Below the pieces are notes generated by a model. It was not told the origin of the DNA and did not search any database. It saw only the letters and a program-made list of their open reading frames with translations. 64,000 nucleotides of DNA from Ruegeria atlantica (lineage in GTDB: Bacteria; Pseudomonadota; Alphaproteobacteria; Rhodobacterales; Rhodobacteraceae). Positions within the stretch are counted from its first letter, which is position 1, and each line of letters starts with the position of its first letter. Positions 55,229 through 64,000 of the stretch are shown in pieces. Where the stretch lies: positions 1 to 64,000 of the forward strand of contig NZ_CYPU01000074.1 of assembly GCF_001458195.1 (NCBI RefSeq), read 5' to 3'. Both the position numbers and the translations under genes were made by a program.

Positions 55229-55713
55229 AACCTCATGTCGATGCGGCCAACGGGGCCGGTTTTGGGAATGGGTGACGCGTTTGAAGAGGAATCGGTGAGT
55301 TGCGCGGTCTCAGCAGGCGATCCATCCTGGTGGCCGGCCTGGTTCTGGTCGGCGTCTTCGGATGTCCCGAGGTCAAATGACAGATCGCCTAAGCCAAAAT
55401 TCTTGAACTCTTCCTCCAGCACCGCCAAATGACGCCGCATCATCTAGAGGGTTTCCGGGCGCTCGGCGGAAATTGTCAGATGCAATCCGTCATCGCGACC
55501 GTTCAACATGATGGACACTCGCCCCAGTTCTTCGGGGTTCAGCGCGATCTCAATTGAACCGGATTTCGGCTGAGTATTGATGACGGCCGCCATTTGCCCG
55601 GCGACGGCGCGCGCTGTCTCGGGCCGGGCAGTCTGTACCATGACTTGCGCAGAAGATGCCGAATCCCGACCCGCCGAAACGGGCGAATCTGCCCTGAGGG
55701 GTGGAAACAGCAC
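55225..55713 (-). pseudogene. fliK: fliK remnant: C-terminal domain with internal amber stop, N-terminus deleted
   Basis: The C-terminal hook-length-control domain is clear: IALNPEELGRVSIMLNGRDDG and ISAERPETL, then an in-frame TAG (55441-55443), then MMRRHLAVLEEEFKNFG and an acidic tail. FliK normally has several hundred residues before this domain; here the match stops near 55700, where the sequence turns into another flagellar gene on the opposite strand. A nonsense change plus a deletion mark it as dead. Confidence 0.85.
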
Positions 55714-55934
55714 TTGGGTTGCCGTCCAGCTTTGGCCAGTTGAACATCGACAGACAGTTGGAAGTGTTCAAAGACAGGTTGTCAGGGCTGACCGGGTCCG
55801 ATGACCTGACCCAGTTTAAGGATGAGGCCGCGGTCGGGCGGCTGACAGATCAGTTCCTTGCCCGCAGTCAGATCGCCCAGCTTGAAAGCATCATTTCCCC
55901 GGCGCAGACCGCGCTGATCCTACTGGGCGGGTAA
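55701..55934 (+). pseudogene. C-terminal fragment of a DUF1217 flagellar-region protein
   Basis: A 77-residue remainder beginning ALGLPSSFGQLNIDRQLEVF and ending AQTALILLGG matches the C-terminal part of DUF1217 proteins, which sit in Rhodobacterales flagellar clusters. About 200 N-terminal residues are missing; an in-frame TGA lies just before the fragment (55695). It abuts the fliK fragment head to head, so a deletion appears to have joined the two. Confidence 0.75.
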
Positions 55935-56021
55935 GGCATGGAAACCATTGGTCACGCACCCGAACCTTGATCAGAAATCCCAACACTCAGCGCTTTGAAA
56001 CATGCAAGCCGATTGCGGACT

Positions 56022-57593
56022 TCAAGCGTTCAGAACGGCATCCGCGGAAGTCCTGAGAGCATATGACTCGACAGGTTGCGACACGTTATGCAGCTTGACG
56101 TCGCCAAGCGGCAAGGCGTTGGCGCAAGCAGGCAGAATATCGGCAGACACGACAATCCTGTGGTTCTTGGTTTTTCCGTATTCACCCAGACGCGCAGCGA
56201 TATTCGCGGCTTGTCCGATCACGGTAAAGTCCAGCCGTTCGCGCGAGCCGACATTGCCGTAGGTCACGCGCCCATAGGCAACGCCGATGGAGCAATCGCA
56301 ATGCACATCGGACCCTGATTGGCGCAGCTCTCCCAGTCTTTCGACGATATCTATGGCGCTGCGTTGGGCATTATCGCGGGCGGCTTTTGCATCCTCGCCT
56401 GCCGGAAACACGGCAAGGACAGCGTCGCCTATGAACTTTAGAACCTCGCCGCCATTTTCATGCACGATGCCAGAAACGGTTTCGAAAAAGTCGTTCAACA
56501 GATTGATATACGCCTCGCGCCCAAGCTGTTCCTCAAGACTGGTCGAATTGCGGAGGTCGCAGAACATGATGGCAGCATCAATTTCATCGCCGTCACCGCG
56601 CCGGATTTCACCCCCAAGTACGCGCGCACCCGATCGTTTTCCGACATAGGTTTCCAGCAGGACCTGCGCGTTTTCGCGCTGCATGAAAACTTCATAGAAC
56701 CGGGCGATGACCAGCGAACATTCGAACACCAGCCCAAGGTTTTCGGTCGTGAAACCGTCCGGGTGATCACAGGTCAGGGTCAGAACGTTGGTCCGCCCAT
56801 CCGAGAACGGCAACGGCATGGCGACATAGTCGGTTGCCCCCTTTTCCCGCAGGTCTTCCATGATCGGAAAGCTGTTGTGGGGGTTTTCGGCGTTCAACCG
56901 CTGACGCACGCCGCCCAGCCCGTTCGACACATGGCGCAAAGGGCTGTTGATGTATGCCGGGTGGTCGTGGATTTCATAGGTCGGAACATTGGTCGAGATC
57001 TCAGCCTCGCCCTTTTCCCAAATATAGTGTTTGCCGGCGATTAAAGGGTGTAGGGACCATGTCAGAATGCTGAGGCGTTGAATGGCAATCCCGTGTTCCA
57101 GCATTTTCTCGGCCAGCGCTTTGGTGAACGCCTCAGGCGTGTTGTTTGCGGACGCCCCACGCATCAGCCAATCGATCAAAGGGCCGCTGATATTGCCGTC
57201 TTGGGGGTCCCGCAGTTGGTTGTCGCCCAAATCGATCCGGGAATAAGCATTGGGTAAAAACCCGATATGCCCCTGAATGGCAGCGCTTTCGGGGAGAGCT
57301 TCTTCGTAGGCCCAAACGGAATTGGCGAGCCGTTCGCCGCCAAGAATGACGTCGTGATAGGTTGCGGTGCCCTTGAAGGGGCAAAAAGTCTGCAGCTCGG
57401 TTTCGTCGCTGAGATCCACCAGCACGTCTTCGCGCGGAATGTAGATCGTCGGCGGCAGCCGTGTTTCGTACATGACTTTGGCGTTGCTGCTTTCGGCTAA
57501 AAGGGTCTGGTCCCGGTAAATCGCAATCTTACCATCTAACCGTTCGATCGAGATTCCATAGCCTTTTGGTCTTGCTGTGGCGTGGACGTTCAT
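56022..57593 (-). CDS. DUF427 domain fused to class III adenylate cyclase
   Basis: A 523-residue protein in three parts. Residues ~5-115: DUF427 fold (YETRLPPTIYIPREDV, then FCPFKGTATYHDV, then VWAYEEALPE). Middle ~150-310: a region like the N-terminal part of several rhizobial cyclases (LTWSLHPLIAGKHYIW). C-terminal ~325-505: cyclase catalytic domain with metal Asp residues in MFCDLRNST and FIGDAVLAVF, the substrate Lys in VLKFIGD, and Asn/Arg in GQAANIAARL. It therefore looks active and makes cAMP. ATG 57593 is chosen: GGGAGG lies 6 bases upstream, while a longer in-frame start at 57677 has no such site. The DUF427 part may be the sensor. Confidence 0.88.
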   Translation of the reverse strand: MNVHATARPKGYGISIERLDGKIAIYRDQTLLAESSNAKVMYETRLPPTIYIPREDVLVDLSDETELQTFCPFKGTATYHDVILGGERLANSVWAYEEALPESAAIQGHIGFLPNAYSRIDLGDNQLRDPQDGNISGPLIDWLMRGASANNTPEAFTKALAEKMLEHGIAIQRLSILTWSLHPLIAGKHYIWEKGEAEISTNVPTYEIHDHPAYINSPLRHVSNGLGGVRQRLNAENPHNSFPIMEDLREKGATDYVAMPLPFSDGRTNVLTLTCDHPDGFTTENLGLVFECSLVIARFYEVFMQRENAQVLLETYVGKRSGARVLGGEIRRGDGDEIDAAIMFCDLRNSTSLEEQLGREAYINLLNDFFETVSGIVHENGGEVLKFIGDAVLAVFPAGEDAKAARDNAQRSAIDIVERLGELRQSGSDVHCDCSIGVAYGRVTYGNVGSRERLDFTVIGQAANIAARLGEYGKTKNHRIVVSADILPACANALPLGDVKLHNVSQPVESYALRTSADAVLNA

Positions 57594-57700
57594 CTTCATC
57601 CTCCCTGGCGCGGGGTCCCTATAGGATGGGCCTTGTGAAGAGGTTTTCCAAGGGGCAGCCTCGGCATTTTTCTGCACGATAGCTGTGCGGTCCTAGTGGA

Positions 57701-58402
57701 TCAGACCATCTGGATCACGTCCTTTTCGATGGACAACATATAACCTTTCTTGGCGATGTTCTTGACCAGCAATTCGCTGACCATCTGATTACCCAAGGCG
57801 TCACGCAGCCGTTTTATCCGCGTAGCGCCAGCGGCTTCGTCACAATCGGCGGCGCTTTTGCCCGAAATCACTGCTTCGATCTGAACGCCGGACAGGACCT
57901 CGTCATCCAGTCGGGATTCGGCAAGGACCGACAGGGTCTCCATCGCAGCTGGGGTTAGTTTGAAGTCCATATTATTCAGATAGACGGTGTTTTCCTCGCG
58001 ACTGATCAGCAGCGAGGTCACCTGAATACCCGTGCGTTCGATCTGTGCCATCCGTCGGTTCAGCATTACCAGCATCACCAGAAAAACCAGCGCCGTCACA
58101 AGCATGGCGCTGGCAAAGACCAGCAATACGAAAATCACCATCCGATAGCTGGACAGGGTATCGGCAAAGGCGGTGCCGGACTGGGCCAGAATCTCAAGCA
58201 GCCGGATTTCCGTCTGCGACGTCAGGTCGCTTTCGACAAACAACCGCTCCACTCGCGCGTTGAAGGCGTTGGCGTCTGGCAGGGTCCAGAACAGGAAGAC
58301 GGCGGCGGTTATCAGGATCAGGACGATTGCCGCTATACCTGCGCCGACCAATCGTGTGCCTGACCGCCTGGCCTCAGTAACGGAGATAGAATTGTCCGGC
58401 AT
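57701..58402 (-). CDS. membrane-anchored protein with C-terminal winged-helix (OmpR/PhoB-like) domain
   Basis: The 233-residue protein has two membrane helices (about 17-40 and 87-114) around a ~45-residue periplasmic loop, a short linker, and a C-terminal domain (about 140-226) with the OmpR-type layout: FKLTPAAMETLSVLAE, DEAAGATRIKRLRDAL as recognition helix, and NIAKKGYML as the wing hairpin. This would be a one-component membrane regulator with the DNA-binding part at the C-terminus, opposite to ToxR or CadC. AAGGAAGG precedes ATG 58402. It overlaps a small secreted protein by 29 bases. Targets are unknown. Confidence 0.72.
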   Translation of the reverse strand: MPDNSISVTEARRSGTRLVGAGIAAIVLILITAAVFLFWTLPDANAFNARVERLFVESDLTSQTEIRLLEILAQSGTAFADTLSSYRMVIFVLLVFASAMLVTALVFLVMLVMLNRRMAQIERTGIQVTSLLISREENTVYLNNMDFKLTPAAMETLSVLAESRLDDEVLSGVQIEAVISGKSAADCDEAAGATRIKRLRDALGNQMVSELLVKNIAKKGYMLSIEKDVIQMV

Positions 58403-58658
58403 TGGCCTTCCTTTTTTCCAATCCTTCCGGCCCAAAGACAGACATGACATTCAACAATGTCCAGCCCGACGCACTGAGGCGTTTTGAGGCCTCTTGCTGG
58501 GCCTGGCTTTTGTCACAGGCCGAAACCTGCATCACGCCGTAATGCAGCCGCAGTGGATTGTCCTGCTTGGCCTTATAATCCGCATAACACTCTGCCGACG
58601 CAGCAGTACCAAGCGATATCAGGGCCGCAACGGCCAAAGAAGAGAGGATCGGTTTCAT
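58374..58658 (-). CDS. small secreted protein of unknown function
   Basis: A 94-residue protein with a signal peptide (MKPILSSLAVAALISLG to AASAE) and a mature part of about 70 residues with two cysteines (ECYADY and SACDKSQ) that may form a disulfide. AGGA lies 8 bases before ATG 58658. It overlaps the membrane winged-helix gene by 29 bases, so the two are coupled, and it may act on the periplasmic loop of that protein. No known family is recognised. Confidence 0.7.
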   Translation of the reverse strand: MKPILSSLAVAALISLGTAASAECYADYKAKQDNPLRLHYGVMQVSACDKSQAQQEASKRLSASGWTLLNVMSVFGPEGLEKRKANAGQFYLRY

Positions 58659-58835
58659 AGGCTGCATCCTGCGCATGGGTTTGCACGATATTCAATAACC
58701 TAAGGGGTTTGAGGGGCGTGATATCGGATAACAACCGCCCGTTATTGCTTGTCTGAAGGGTGCGGACCCAGTGTTGGGGCATCACGTTTGCGGTCTGTGC
58801 CGGATCGCCCCGAAACACCAGGAAGGACACGCACT

Positions 58836-59303
58836 ATGCACCGGAAGTTCATCGCTTTTATCGTTGCCACCGCTATCACCATTACCGGCGTCTCAGCCTC
58901 GCAGGCGCGGGCGGCGGATGCCAAGGACATCCTTGGCGGGCTTGCTGCCATCGCGATCATCGGTGCCGGGGTCCACTACTATAACAAGGAAAAACGCAAG
59001 GACCGGACGACGCGTCATCAGACCTATACGCCTCAGCCTTATGTGGCCCAGCCCAGTTACCCAGTGCGCCCCTTGCCGCAACACGTCGCGCGGTATGATC
59101 TGCCGCAGAAATGCCTGCGCAAGTATAGCGCCTATTCGAACAATCACCCGCTTCTGGCTCCGAAATGCCTCAAGAAGCACTACAAACATGCCAATAGCCT
59201 GCCGCAAGAGTGCAAGGTCGGTTTCTGGAACGGCAATAAGGTGAACCGGGCATATGAACCCGCATGCCTGCGCCAGAAGGGATACCGCGTCGTTTACAAG
59301 TAA
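58836..59303 (+). CDS. secreted cysteine-containing basic protein, unknown function
   Basis: A 155-residue protein with a signal peptide ending ARAAD, a Gly/Ala-rich hydrophobic segment (ILGGLAAIAIIGAGVHYY), a Pro/Tyr/Gln-rich linker, and a basic C-terminal half with four cysteines spaced as C..KYS, C.KKHY, ECKVGFW and ACLRQKGY. This form recurs in Rhodobacterales envelope proteins without a defined function. GGAAGG lies before ATG 58836. A strong terminator follows. Confidence 0.72.
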   Translation: MHRKFIAFIVATAITITGVSASQARAADAKDILGGLAAIAIIGAGVHYYNKEKRKDRTTRHQTYTPQPYVAQPSYPVRPLPQHVARYDLPQKCLRKYSAYSNNHPLLAPKCLKKHYKHANSLPQECKVGFWNGNKVNRAYEPACLRQKGYRVVYK

Positions 59304-59346
59304 TCACTTTCGAGCAGGAGCGGTGCCAAAGAAGCGCCGCGCAGGG

Positions 59347-59375
59347 GAGGGTGGCACAAGCCGCCCTCTCTTTTT
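59347..59375 (+). terminator. intrinsic terminator before rnhB
   Basis: A 9-bp stem (GAGGGTGGC/GCCGCCCTC, one G-T pair), an ACAA loop and then TCTTTTT. It separates the secreted-protein gene from rnhB. Confidence 0.88.
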
Positions 59376-59413
59376 GTCTTGCGGTGGGGCGCGAAACGCG
59401 GTTTTCGGTTGGT

Positions 59414-60031
59414 ATGACAACGCCAGATTATTCGATTGAACAGGCGGCAGTGGCGCAAGGGTATCTGCGCATTGCCGGTGTGGATGAGGTGGGCCGTGGG
59501 CCATTGGCCGGGCCAGTGGTTGCTGCCGCCGTGATCCTGAACCCCGAAGATATTCCCGAGGGGCTGAACGATTCCAAGAAACTGACGGCGAAACGACGGG
59601 CTGTTTTGGATATCGCGGTACGTGACCGGGCTGAATTTGCGATAGCTGAAGCCTCGGTTGCCGAGATTGACGAACACAACATCTTGCGTGCCTCGCATCT
59701 GGCGATGGAACGTGCGGTTGCGGCCCTGGATCCGCCGCCTGACTATCTGCTGATCGACGGAAACATGATCCCTCGCGGTTTGACGATCCCGGCGCAAGCG
59801 GTAGTCAAAGGCGACGCGCATTCCGTGTCGATTGCAGCGGCTTCGATCATAGCCAAAAACTGGCGCGATCAACTGATGGTGGATTTGGCGCAACAGCATC
59901 CTGGCTATGGATGGGAGAAGAACGCAGGCTATCCGTCAAAACAACACAGGGAAGCGCTGCAAAAACTTGGTGTGACCCCACATCATAGGCGTTCGTTCAA
60001 GCCGGTACACAATATCTTGTATCAAGAGTAA
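59414..60031 (+). CDS. rnhB: ribonuclease HII
   Basis: The 205-residue enzyme removes RNA from RNA-DNA hybrids, including single ribonucleotides. The catalytic Asp and Glu lie in GVDEVGRGPLAGPV, with DSKKL, VKGDAHSVSIAAASIIAK and HRRSFKP also present. ATG 59414 fits homology; an in-frame upstream extension runs through the terminator. ccrM follows after 107 bases, a pairing common in alphaproteobacteria. Confidence 0.97.
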   Translation: MTTPDYSIEQAAVAQGYLRIAGVDEVGRGPLAGPVVAAAVILNPEDIPEGLNDSKKLTAKRRAVLDIAVRDRAEFAIAEASVAEIDEHNILRASHLAMERAVAALDPPPDYLLIDGNMIPRGLTIPAQAVVKGDAHSVSIAAASIIAKNWRDQLMVDLAQQHPGYGWEKNAGYPSKQHREALQKLGVTPHHRRSFKPVHNILYQE

Positions 60032-60044
60032 ATCGTAAGCCGCT

Positions 60045-60083
60045 GATTCAAAAAAGAAATTGACGGCGAATCGACTTTGACTC
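60045..60083 (+). promoter_or_regulatory. three GANTC sites upstream of ccrM
   Basis: GATTC (60045), GAATC (60068) and GACTC (60079) lie within 39 bases of the ccrM promoter region. CcrM methylates GANTC, and in Caulobacter methylation of such sites controls ccrM transcription. The cluster is therefore a likely autoregulatory element. Confidence 0.7.
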
Positions 60084-60104
60084 ATCCTTGTCTCAACCAA
60101 ATGA

Positions 60105-61242
<1,138 letters not shown>

Positions 61243-61293
61243 TTTCAAGAATACCGCCGGTGCCTGTGGCCTGACACAAGGCACTACGCCTTG

Positions 61294-61324
61294 CCCCGCC
61301 GATCTCGGCGGGGTCTTTTGTTTT
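61294..61324 (+). terminator. intrinsic terminator of ccrM
   Basis: A perfect 8-bp GC stem (CCCCGCCG/CGGCGGGG) with an ATCT loop is followed by TCTTTTGTTTT. Confidence 0.93.
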
Positions 61325-61386
61325 ATTCTTCATTCAGTTCCGATATGAGATTCCTTGTCCTGCTGCTTACGGAAGGAACCTTGGCA

Positions 61387-62769
61387 ATGTCGGATATAAC
61401 AGCCAGCGAATCCCGATTTGGACGGTTTTTTGTAACACAGCCAGACAAGTATGATCTGGACAACAAGTACACCGAGGCAGCGCTGGAACGGCACAAGCGC
61501 GAAGGGTTGGAACTTGCCGTCCGCGCCCGCTGGGTGGCGATGGGCCTTACCGGCATTTTGTTGATCTACCTGAACCCCCATTGGGACGTTCTGTGGTATC
61601 ATTTCATCCTGTTATTGATTTGCGCCAATGGTTGGTTGATCCGGCAGGCTGGCAGCGTGGGCCAGTCAAGGGTCGAGCTTTTACTGATCTTCGTCGACTT
61701 GCTGATCATGACTTTGGGGATGATTGTGCCGAACCCGTTCAGCGATGATGTTCGACCGCTGGCAATGCAATACCGGTTCGACAACTTCCAGTATTTCTTC
61801 ATCATTCTAGCCGCGGGAACTCTGGCCTATTCATGGCGCACAGTCGTGGCTATCGGCACGTGGACAGCGGCGATGTGGACGGTAGGCTGGATCATCGCCT
61901 GGTGGGTGGCTACGCCAATCCCGGGCATCAGTGAGCGCGTGTACGAGGCATTGGCCGGGTATCCGGATGTTGCGGAGTTGCTGGACCCCAACAGTTTTAT
62001 GGTCCCTCAGCGTATTCAGCAGGTGATCGTATTCCTAATGGTCGCGGTTACGCTTGGTATCTCGATGCGGCGGCTCAATCGATTGTTGATGACAAATGCC
62101 GGTCTTGAGAGGGAGCGTGCAAACCTGTCGCGATATTTCTCTCCGAATGTCGTGGACGAACTCAGCCAGAATGATGAGCCGCTCAAGCAGGTTCGCAAAG
62201 AAGACATCGCAGTTTTGTTCATCGACATCGTGGGGTTTACCAAATTCGCTGCTGGGCGCGACCCGTATGAAGTCATCGAAGTTTTGCGTGGGTTTCACGC
62301 CCGAATGGAAACCGAAGTGTTTCGCCATCATGGCACGTTGGACAAATATCTTGGGGATGGTCTGATGGCCACATTCGGTACGCCGGTGACGACCCCATTG
62401 GATGCCAGTAACGCGGTGGCTTGCGCACGCGATATGGTGGATGTGATTGATCGCTGGAACCTGGAGCGGCGACGGGCAGGTGAGCCGGAAATTCGTGTAG
62501 GAATTGGGGTTCACTATGGCTCGGTGGTTTTGGGAGATATCGGAGCGAACCGACTGGAATTTGCGGTTATCGGGGATGCGGTGAATGTCTCCGCCAAGCT
62601 CGAAGCGATGACGCGTGACCTTGGTGTTCGCGTGGTGCTGAGTGACGCGGTCCGGGCACAGGTGATGCAGGAGGGCAATAACGCCGCCGACCTGACAGCA
62701 GGTTTTGTGAAGCATGAAAACCAGCCGGTTCGCGGGGTGCAGGGCACTATGGATATCTGGGCGCAATAG
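61387..62769 (+). CDS. membrane-anchored class III adenylate/guanylate cyclase
   Basis: The 460-residue protein has an N-terminal membrane region of five to six helices (residues about 45-245), a short coiled linker (LERERANLSRYFSPNVVDEL) and a C-terminal cyclase domain. Catalytic residues are visible: metal Asp in LFIDIVGFT and YLGDGLMA, and Asn with Lys in VIGDAVNVSAKL. It is a probable second-messenger synthase sensing through the membrane domain. AAGGAA lies 9 bases before ATG 61387; an in-frame start at 61291 falls in the ccrM terminator. Confidence 0.9.
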   Translation: MSDITASESRFGRFFVTQPDKYDLDNKYTEAALERHKREGLELAVRARWVAMGLTGILLIYLNPHWDVLWYHFILLLICANGWLIRQAGSVGQSRVELLLIFVDLLIMTLGMIVPNPFSDDVRPLAMQYRFDNFQYFFIILAAGTLAYSWRTVVAIGTWTAAMWTVGWIIAWWVATPIPGISERVYEALAGYPDVAELLDPNSFMVPQRIQQVIVFLMVAVTLGISMRRLNRLLMTNAGLERERANLSRYFSPNVVDELSQNDEPLKQVRKEDIAVLFIDIVGFTKFAAGRDPYEVIEVLRGFHARMETEVFRHHGTLDKYLGDGLMATFGTPVTTPLDASNAVACARDMVDVIDRWNLERRRAGEPEIRVGIGVHYGSVVLGDIGANRLEFAVIGDAVNVSAKLEAMTRDLGVRVVLSDAVRAQVMQEGNNAADLTAGFVKHENQPVRGVQGTMDIWAQ

Positions 62770-62853
62770 GACGGACAGCTCCCGCCGGTCGGCCACGCAT
62801 CAAAGATGCGCGTCATTCCGTTGGGCCGGGCTGCGCGCGGGCGCGCGCTGCGG

Positions 62854-63990
62854 TCACGAACGCGGCAACGGGTTGAGAGATCTGTTGTACGGCTTCCAAT
62901 CAGTGACTTCGGGATAATATTGCCGCCGCCAGGCCCGAACGCGGGGGTTCATGACGCGCCGCCAAAGCGGTGGGACCATCGCAGCGACGGTCATAACCGG
63001 ATAGCCATAGGGCAGTTGCGGGGCCGCATCTTCCGAATGATGCTGCAGCAGCGGAAAGCGCCGGTTGGGTTTGTAGTGATGGTCCGAGTGACGCTGCAGG
63101 TTGATCAGCAGCCAGTTCGACGCTTTTTGCGAGGCGTTCCACGAATGGCGCGGCTGGACATGCTCGTACTTGCCATCGCCAAGATGTTTGCGGGTCAGGC
63201 CGTAATGTTCGACGTAGTTCACCAGTTCCAGCTGCCATATGGCGACGCCCGCTTGCACCAGAAAGAGGGCCACACCTGACCATCCCCCGACCACGAAGGC
63301 CAAAATCAGCATGCCTGCCTGAAGCGCCCAATAGCGCCAGAACGGGTTCGCCGGGTCGGTCCACGGACGTTGCTTGCGCGCCAGCTTGTCCCTTTCTGCG
63401 TGGAAGGCGGATGCAAGGCACTGCCACAGAACGCGCGGATAGAAGCGGTGAAATCCTTCATTGTACCGTGCAGTGACCGGATCGCGTGGTGTTCCGACAT
63501 AGCGATGGTGAACCAGCAGGTGCTCTGACCGGAAGTGAGAATACAGCACCATGGCCAGTAGAATATCACCCAGCCAACGTTCTGACCGCCCTTTCTGGTG
63601 CATCAGTTCATGGCTGTAGTTGATCCCGATGGTGCCCGAGATCACACCCATCCCGAAGAACAATCCAATCTTGCTAAAAACAGACAGGTGATCGGTATGA
63701 GTGGCGTACCAGAGCAACCCAAACAGCGTAAGAAACTGAACCGGGGCCCATGCCTTGGTCAGCAGAATGTACCATTTGAGACCGCCGTCCGGCGTGGCCG
63801 GATCGGCATTTTCAAGGTTCAGCCCCGTTAACCGATCCAGAACTGCAAACGCCCACCAAGTCGAAAGAGGCACAAGCAAGACCCACCAGCCTCCGGCAAC
63901 GGCGGTAAGCCAGATGACGGGGATCAGCAGGAAGGACACCCAGAAGGGCAATGCCGCTTGCCAGCGTGACAGACTGTCTGATGCGATCAT
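62854..63990 (-). CDS. alkB: alkane 1-monooxygenase (AlkB-type membrane di-iron hydroxylase)
   Basis: The 378-residue integral membrane hydroxylase has all histidine motifs of AlkB: HELMH, HLLVHH and LQRHSDHH, plus the family mark NYVEHYGLTRK. Hydrophobic segments before and between the boxes fit six helices. It oxidises medium-chain alkanes or related compounds at the terminal carbon and needs rubredoxin; no rubredoxin gene is visible in the window. The start lies 10 bases from the window end, so an upstream alternative cannot be excluded. The 84 bases between its stop and the cyclase are GC-rich without a clear terminator. Confidence 0.9.
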   Translation of the reverse strand: MIASDSLSRWQAALPFWVSFLLIPVIWLTAVAGGWWVLLVPLSTWWAFAVLDRLTGLNLENADPATPDGGLKWYILLTKAWAPVQFLTLFGLLWYATHTDHLSVFSKIGLFFGMGVISGTIGINYSHELMHQKGRSERWLGDILLAMVLYSHFRSEHLLVHHRYVGTPRDPVTARYNEGFHRFYPRVLWQCLASAFHAERDKLARKQRPWTDPANPFWRYWALQAGMLILAFVVGGWSGVALFLVQAGVAIWQLELVNYVEHYGLTRKHLGDGKYEHVQPRHSWNASQKASNWLLINLQRHSDHHYKPNRRFPLLQHHSEDAAPQLPYGYPVMTVAAMVPPLWRRVMNPRVRAWRRQYYPEVTDWKPYNRSLNPLPRS

Positions 63991-64000
63991 CGCTTTGCTC

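Noticed and set aside
62826-62853. Terminator made of GCGCGC repeats after alkB
   Set aside because: The pairing is low-complexity and there is no T run on the minus strand.

Overview
The window is a 64 kb piece of a GC-rich alphaproteobacterial chromosome, very probably a marine member of the Roseobacter group (Rhodobacterales). The indicators are a CcrM-type adenine methyltransferase next to rnhB, several TRAP and ABC uptake systems, an alphaproteobacterial-type SerC with a serC leader RNA, CbpA/CbpM, an IalB-like protein, HutF-type histidine degradation and many GntR regulators. Gene density is high, with many ATGA, TGATG and TAATG junctions. I see no rRNA, tRNA, insertion sequence, prophage or CRISPR array.

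Layout. 1-2.8 kb: 3' part of gcvP, a di-haem cytochrome c peroxidase/MauG-like gene and a Sel1-repeat protein. 2.85-10.35 kb: a catabolic cluster of TRAP transporter (dctPMQ), flavin reductase, aldo/keto reductase and SsuD-like monooxygenase, divergent from a GntR/UTRA regulator and a Gfo/Idh/MocA gene. This gene set matches the oxidative sulfoquinovose (sulfo-SMO) pathway with an NAD-dependent sulfoquinovosidase. 10.4-14.2 kb: serC leader, serC, serA and a metallophosphatase. 14.2-23.2 kb: matB and a complete hut pathway (hutC-hutF divergent from hutI-H-G-U). 23.2-29.9 kb: serB, an ArsR/AHSA1/YCII set, asparaginase, IalB-like protein, small envelope proteins, rlmN and a cytochrome P460. 30-45.7 kb: cbpM/cbpA, a transsulfuration-type lyase, a LOG-family protein, a threonine/serine dehydratase, dapD and dapE, a protein built like an ionotropic glutamate receptor, RNase R, a GST/WYL-regulator pair and a lytic transglycosylase. 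46-53.6 kb: a polyamine uptake and degradation cluster (class III aminotransferase, GntR, potFABC, puuB-like oxidase). 54.5-55.9 kb: a degraded flagellar remnant (flgD frameshift, fliK with internal stop and lost N-terminus, truncated DUF1217 gene). 56-64 kb: a DUF427-adenylate cyclase fusion, a membrane-anchored winged-helix protein, rnhB, ccrM with three GANTC sites in its promoter region, a second adenylate cyclase and an AlkB-type hydroxylase.

How the genes work together. SerC, SerA and SerB give the complete phosphorylated serine route, and GcvP links to one-carbon metabolism. The hut genes take histidine to glutamate through formylglutamate. The 2.85-10.35 kb cluster would import an organosulfonate (probably sulfoquinovose or its glycoside), cleave the glycoside, remove sulfite oxidatively and reduce the resulting aldehyde to a normal sugar. 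The pot cluster imports and oxidises or transaminates polyamines. Several divergent regulators have clear inverted repeats beside them, so much of the control logic can be read from the DNA.
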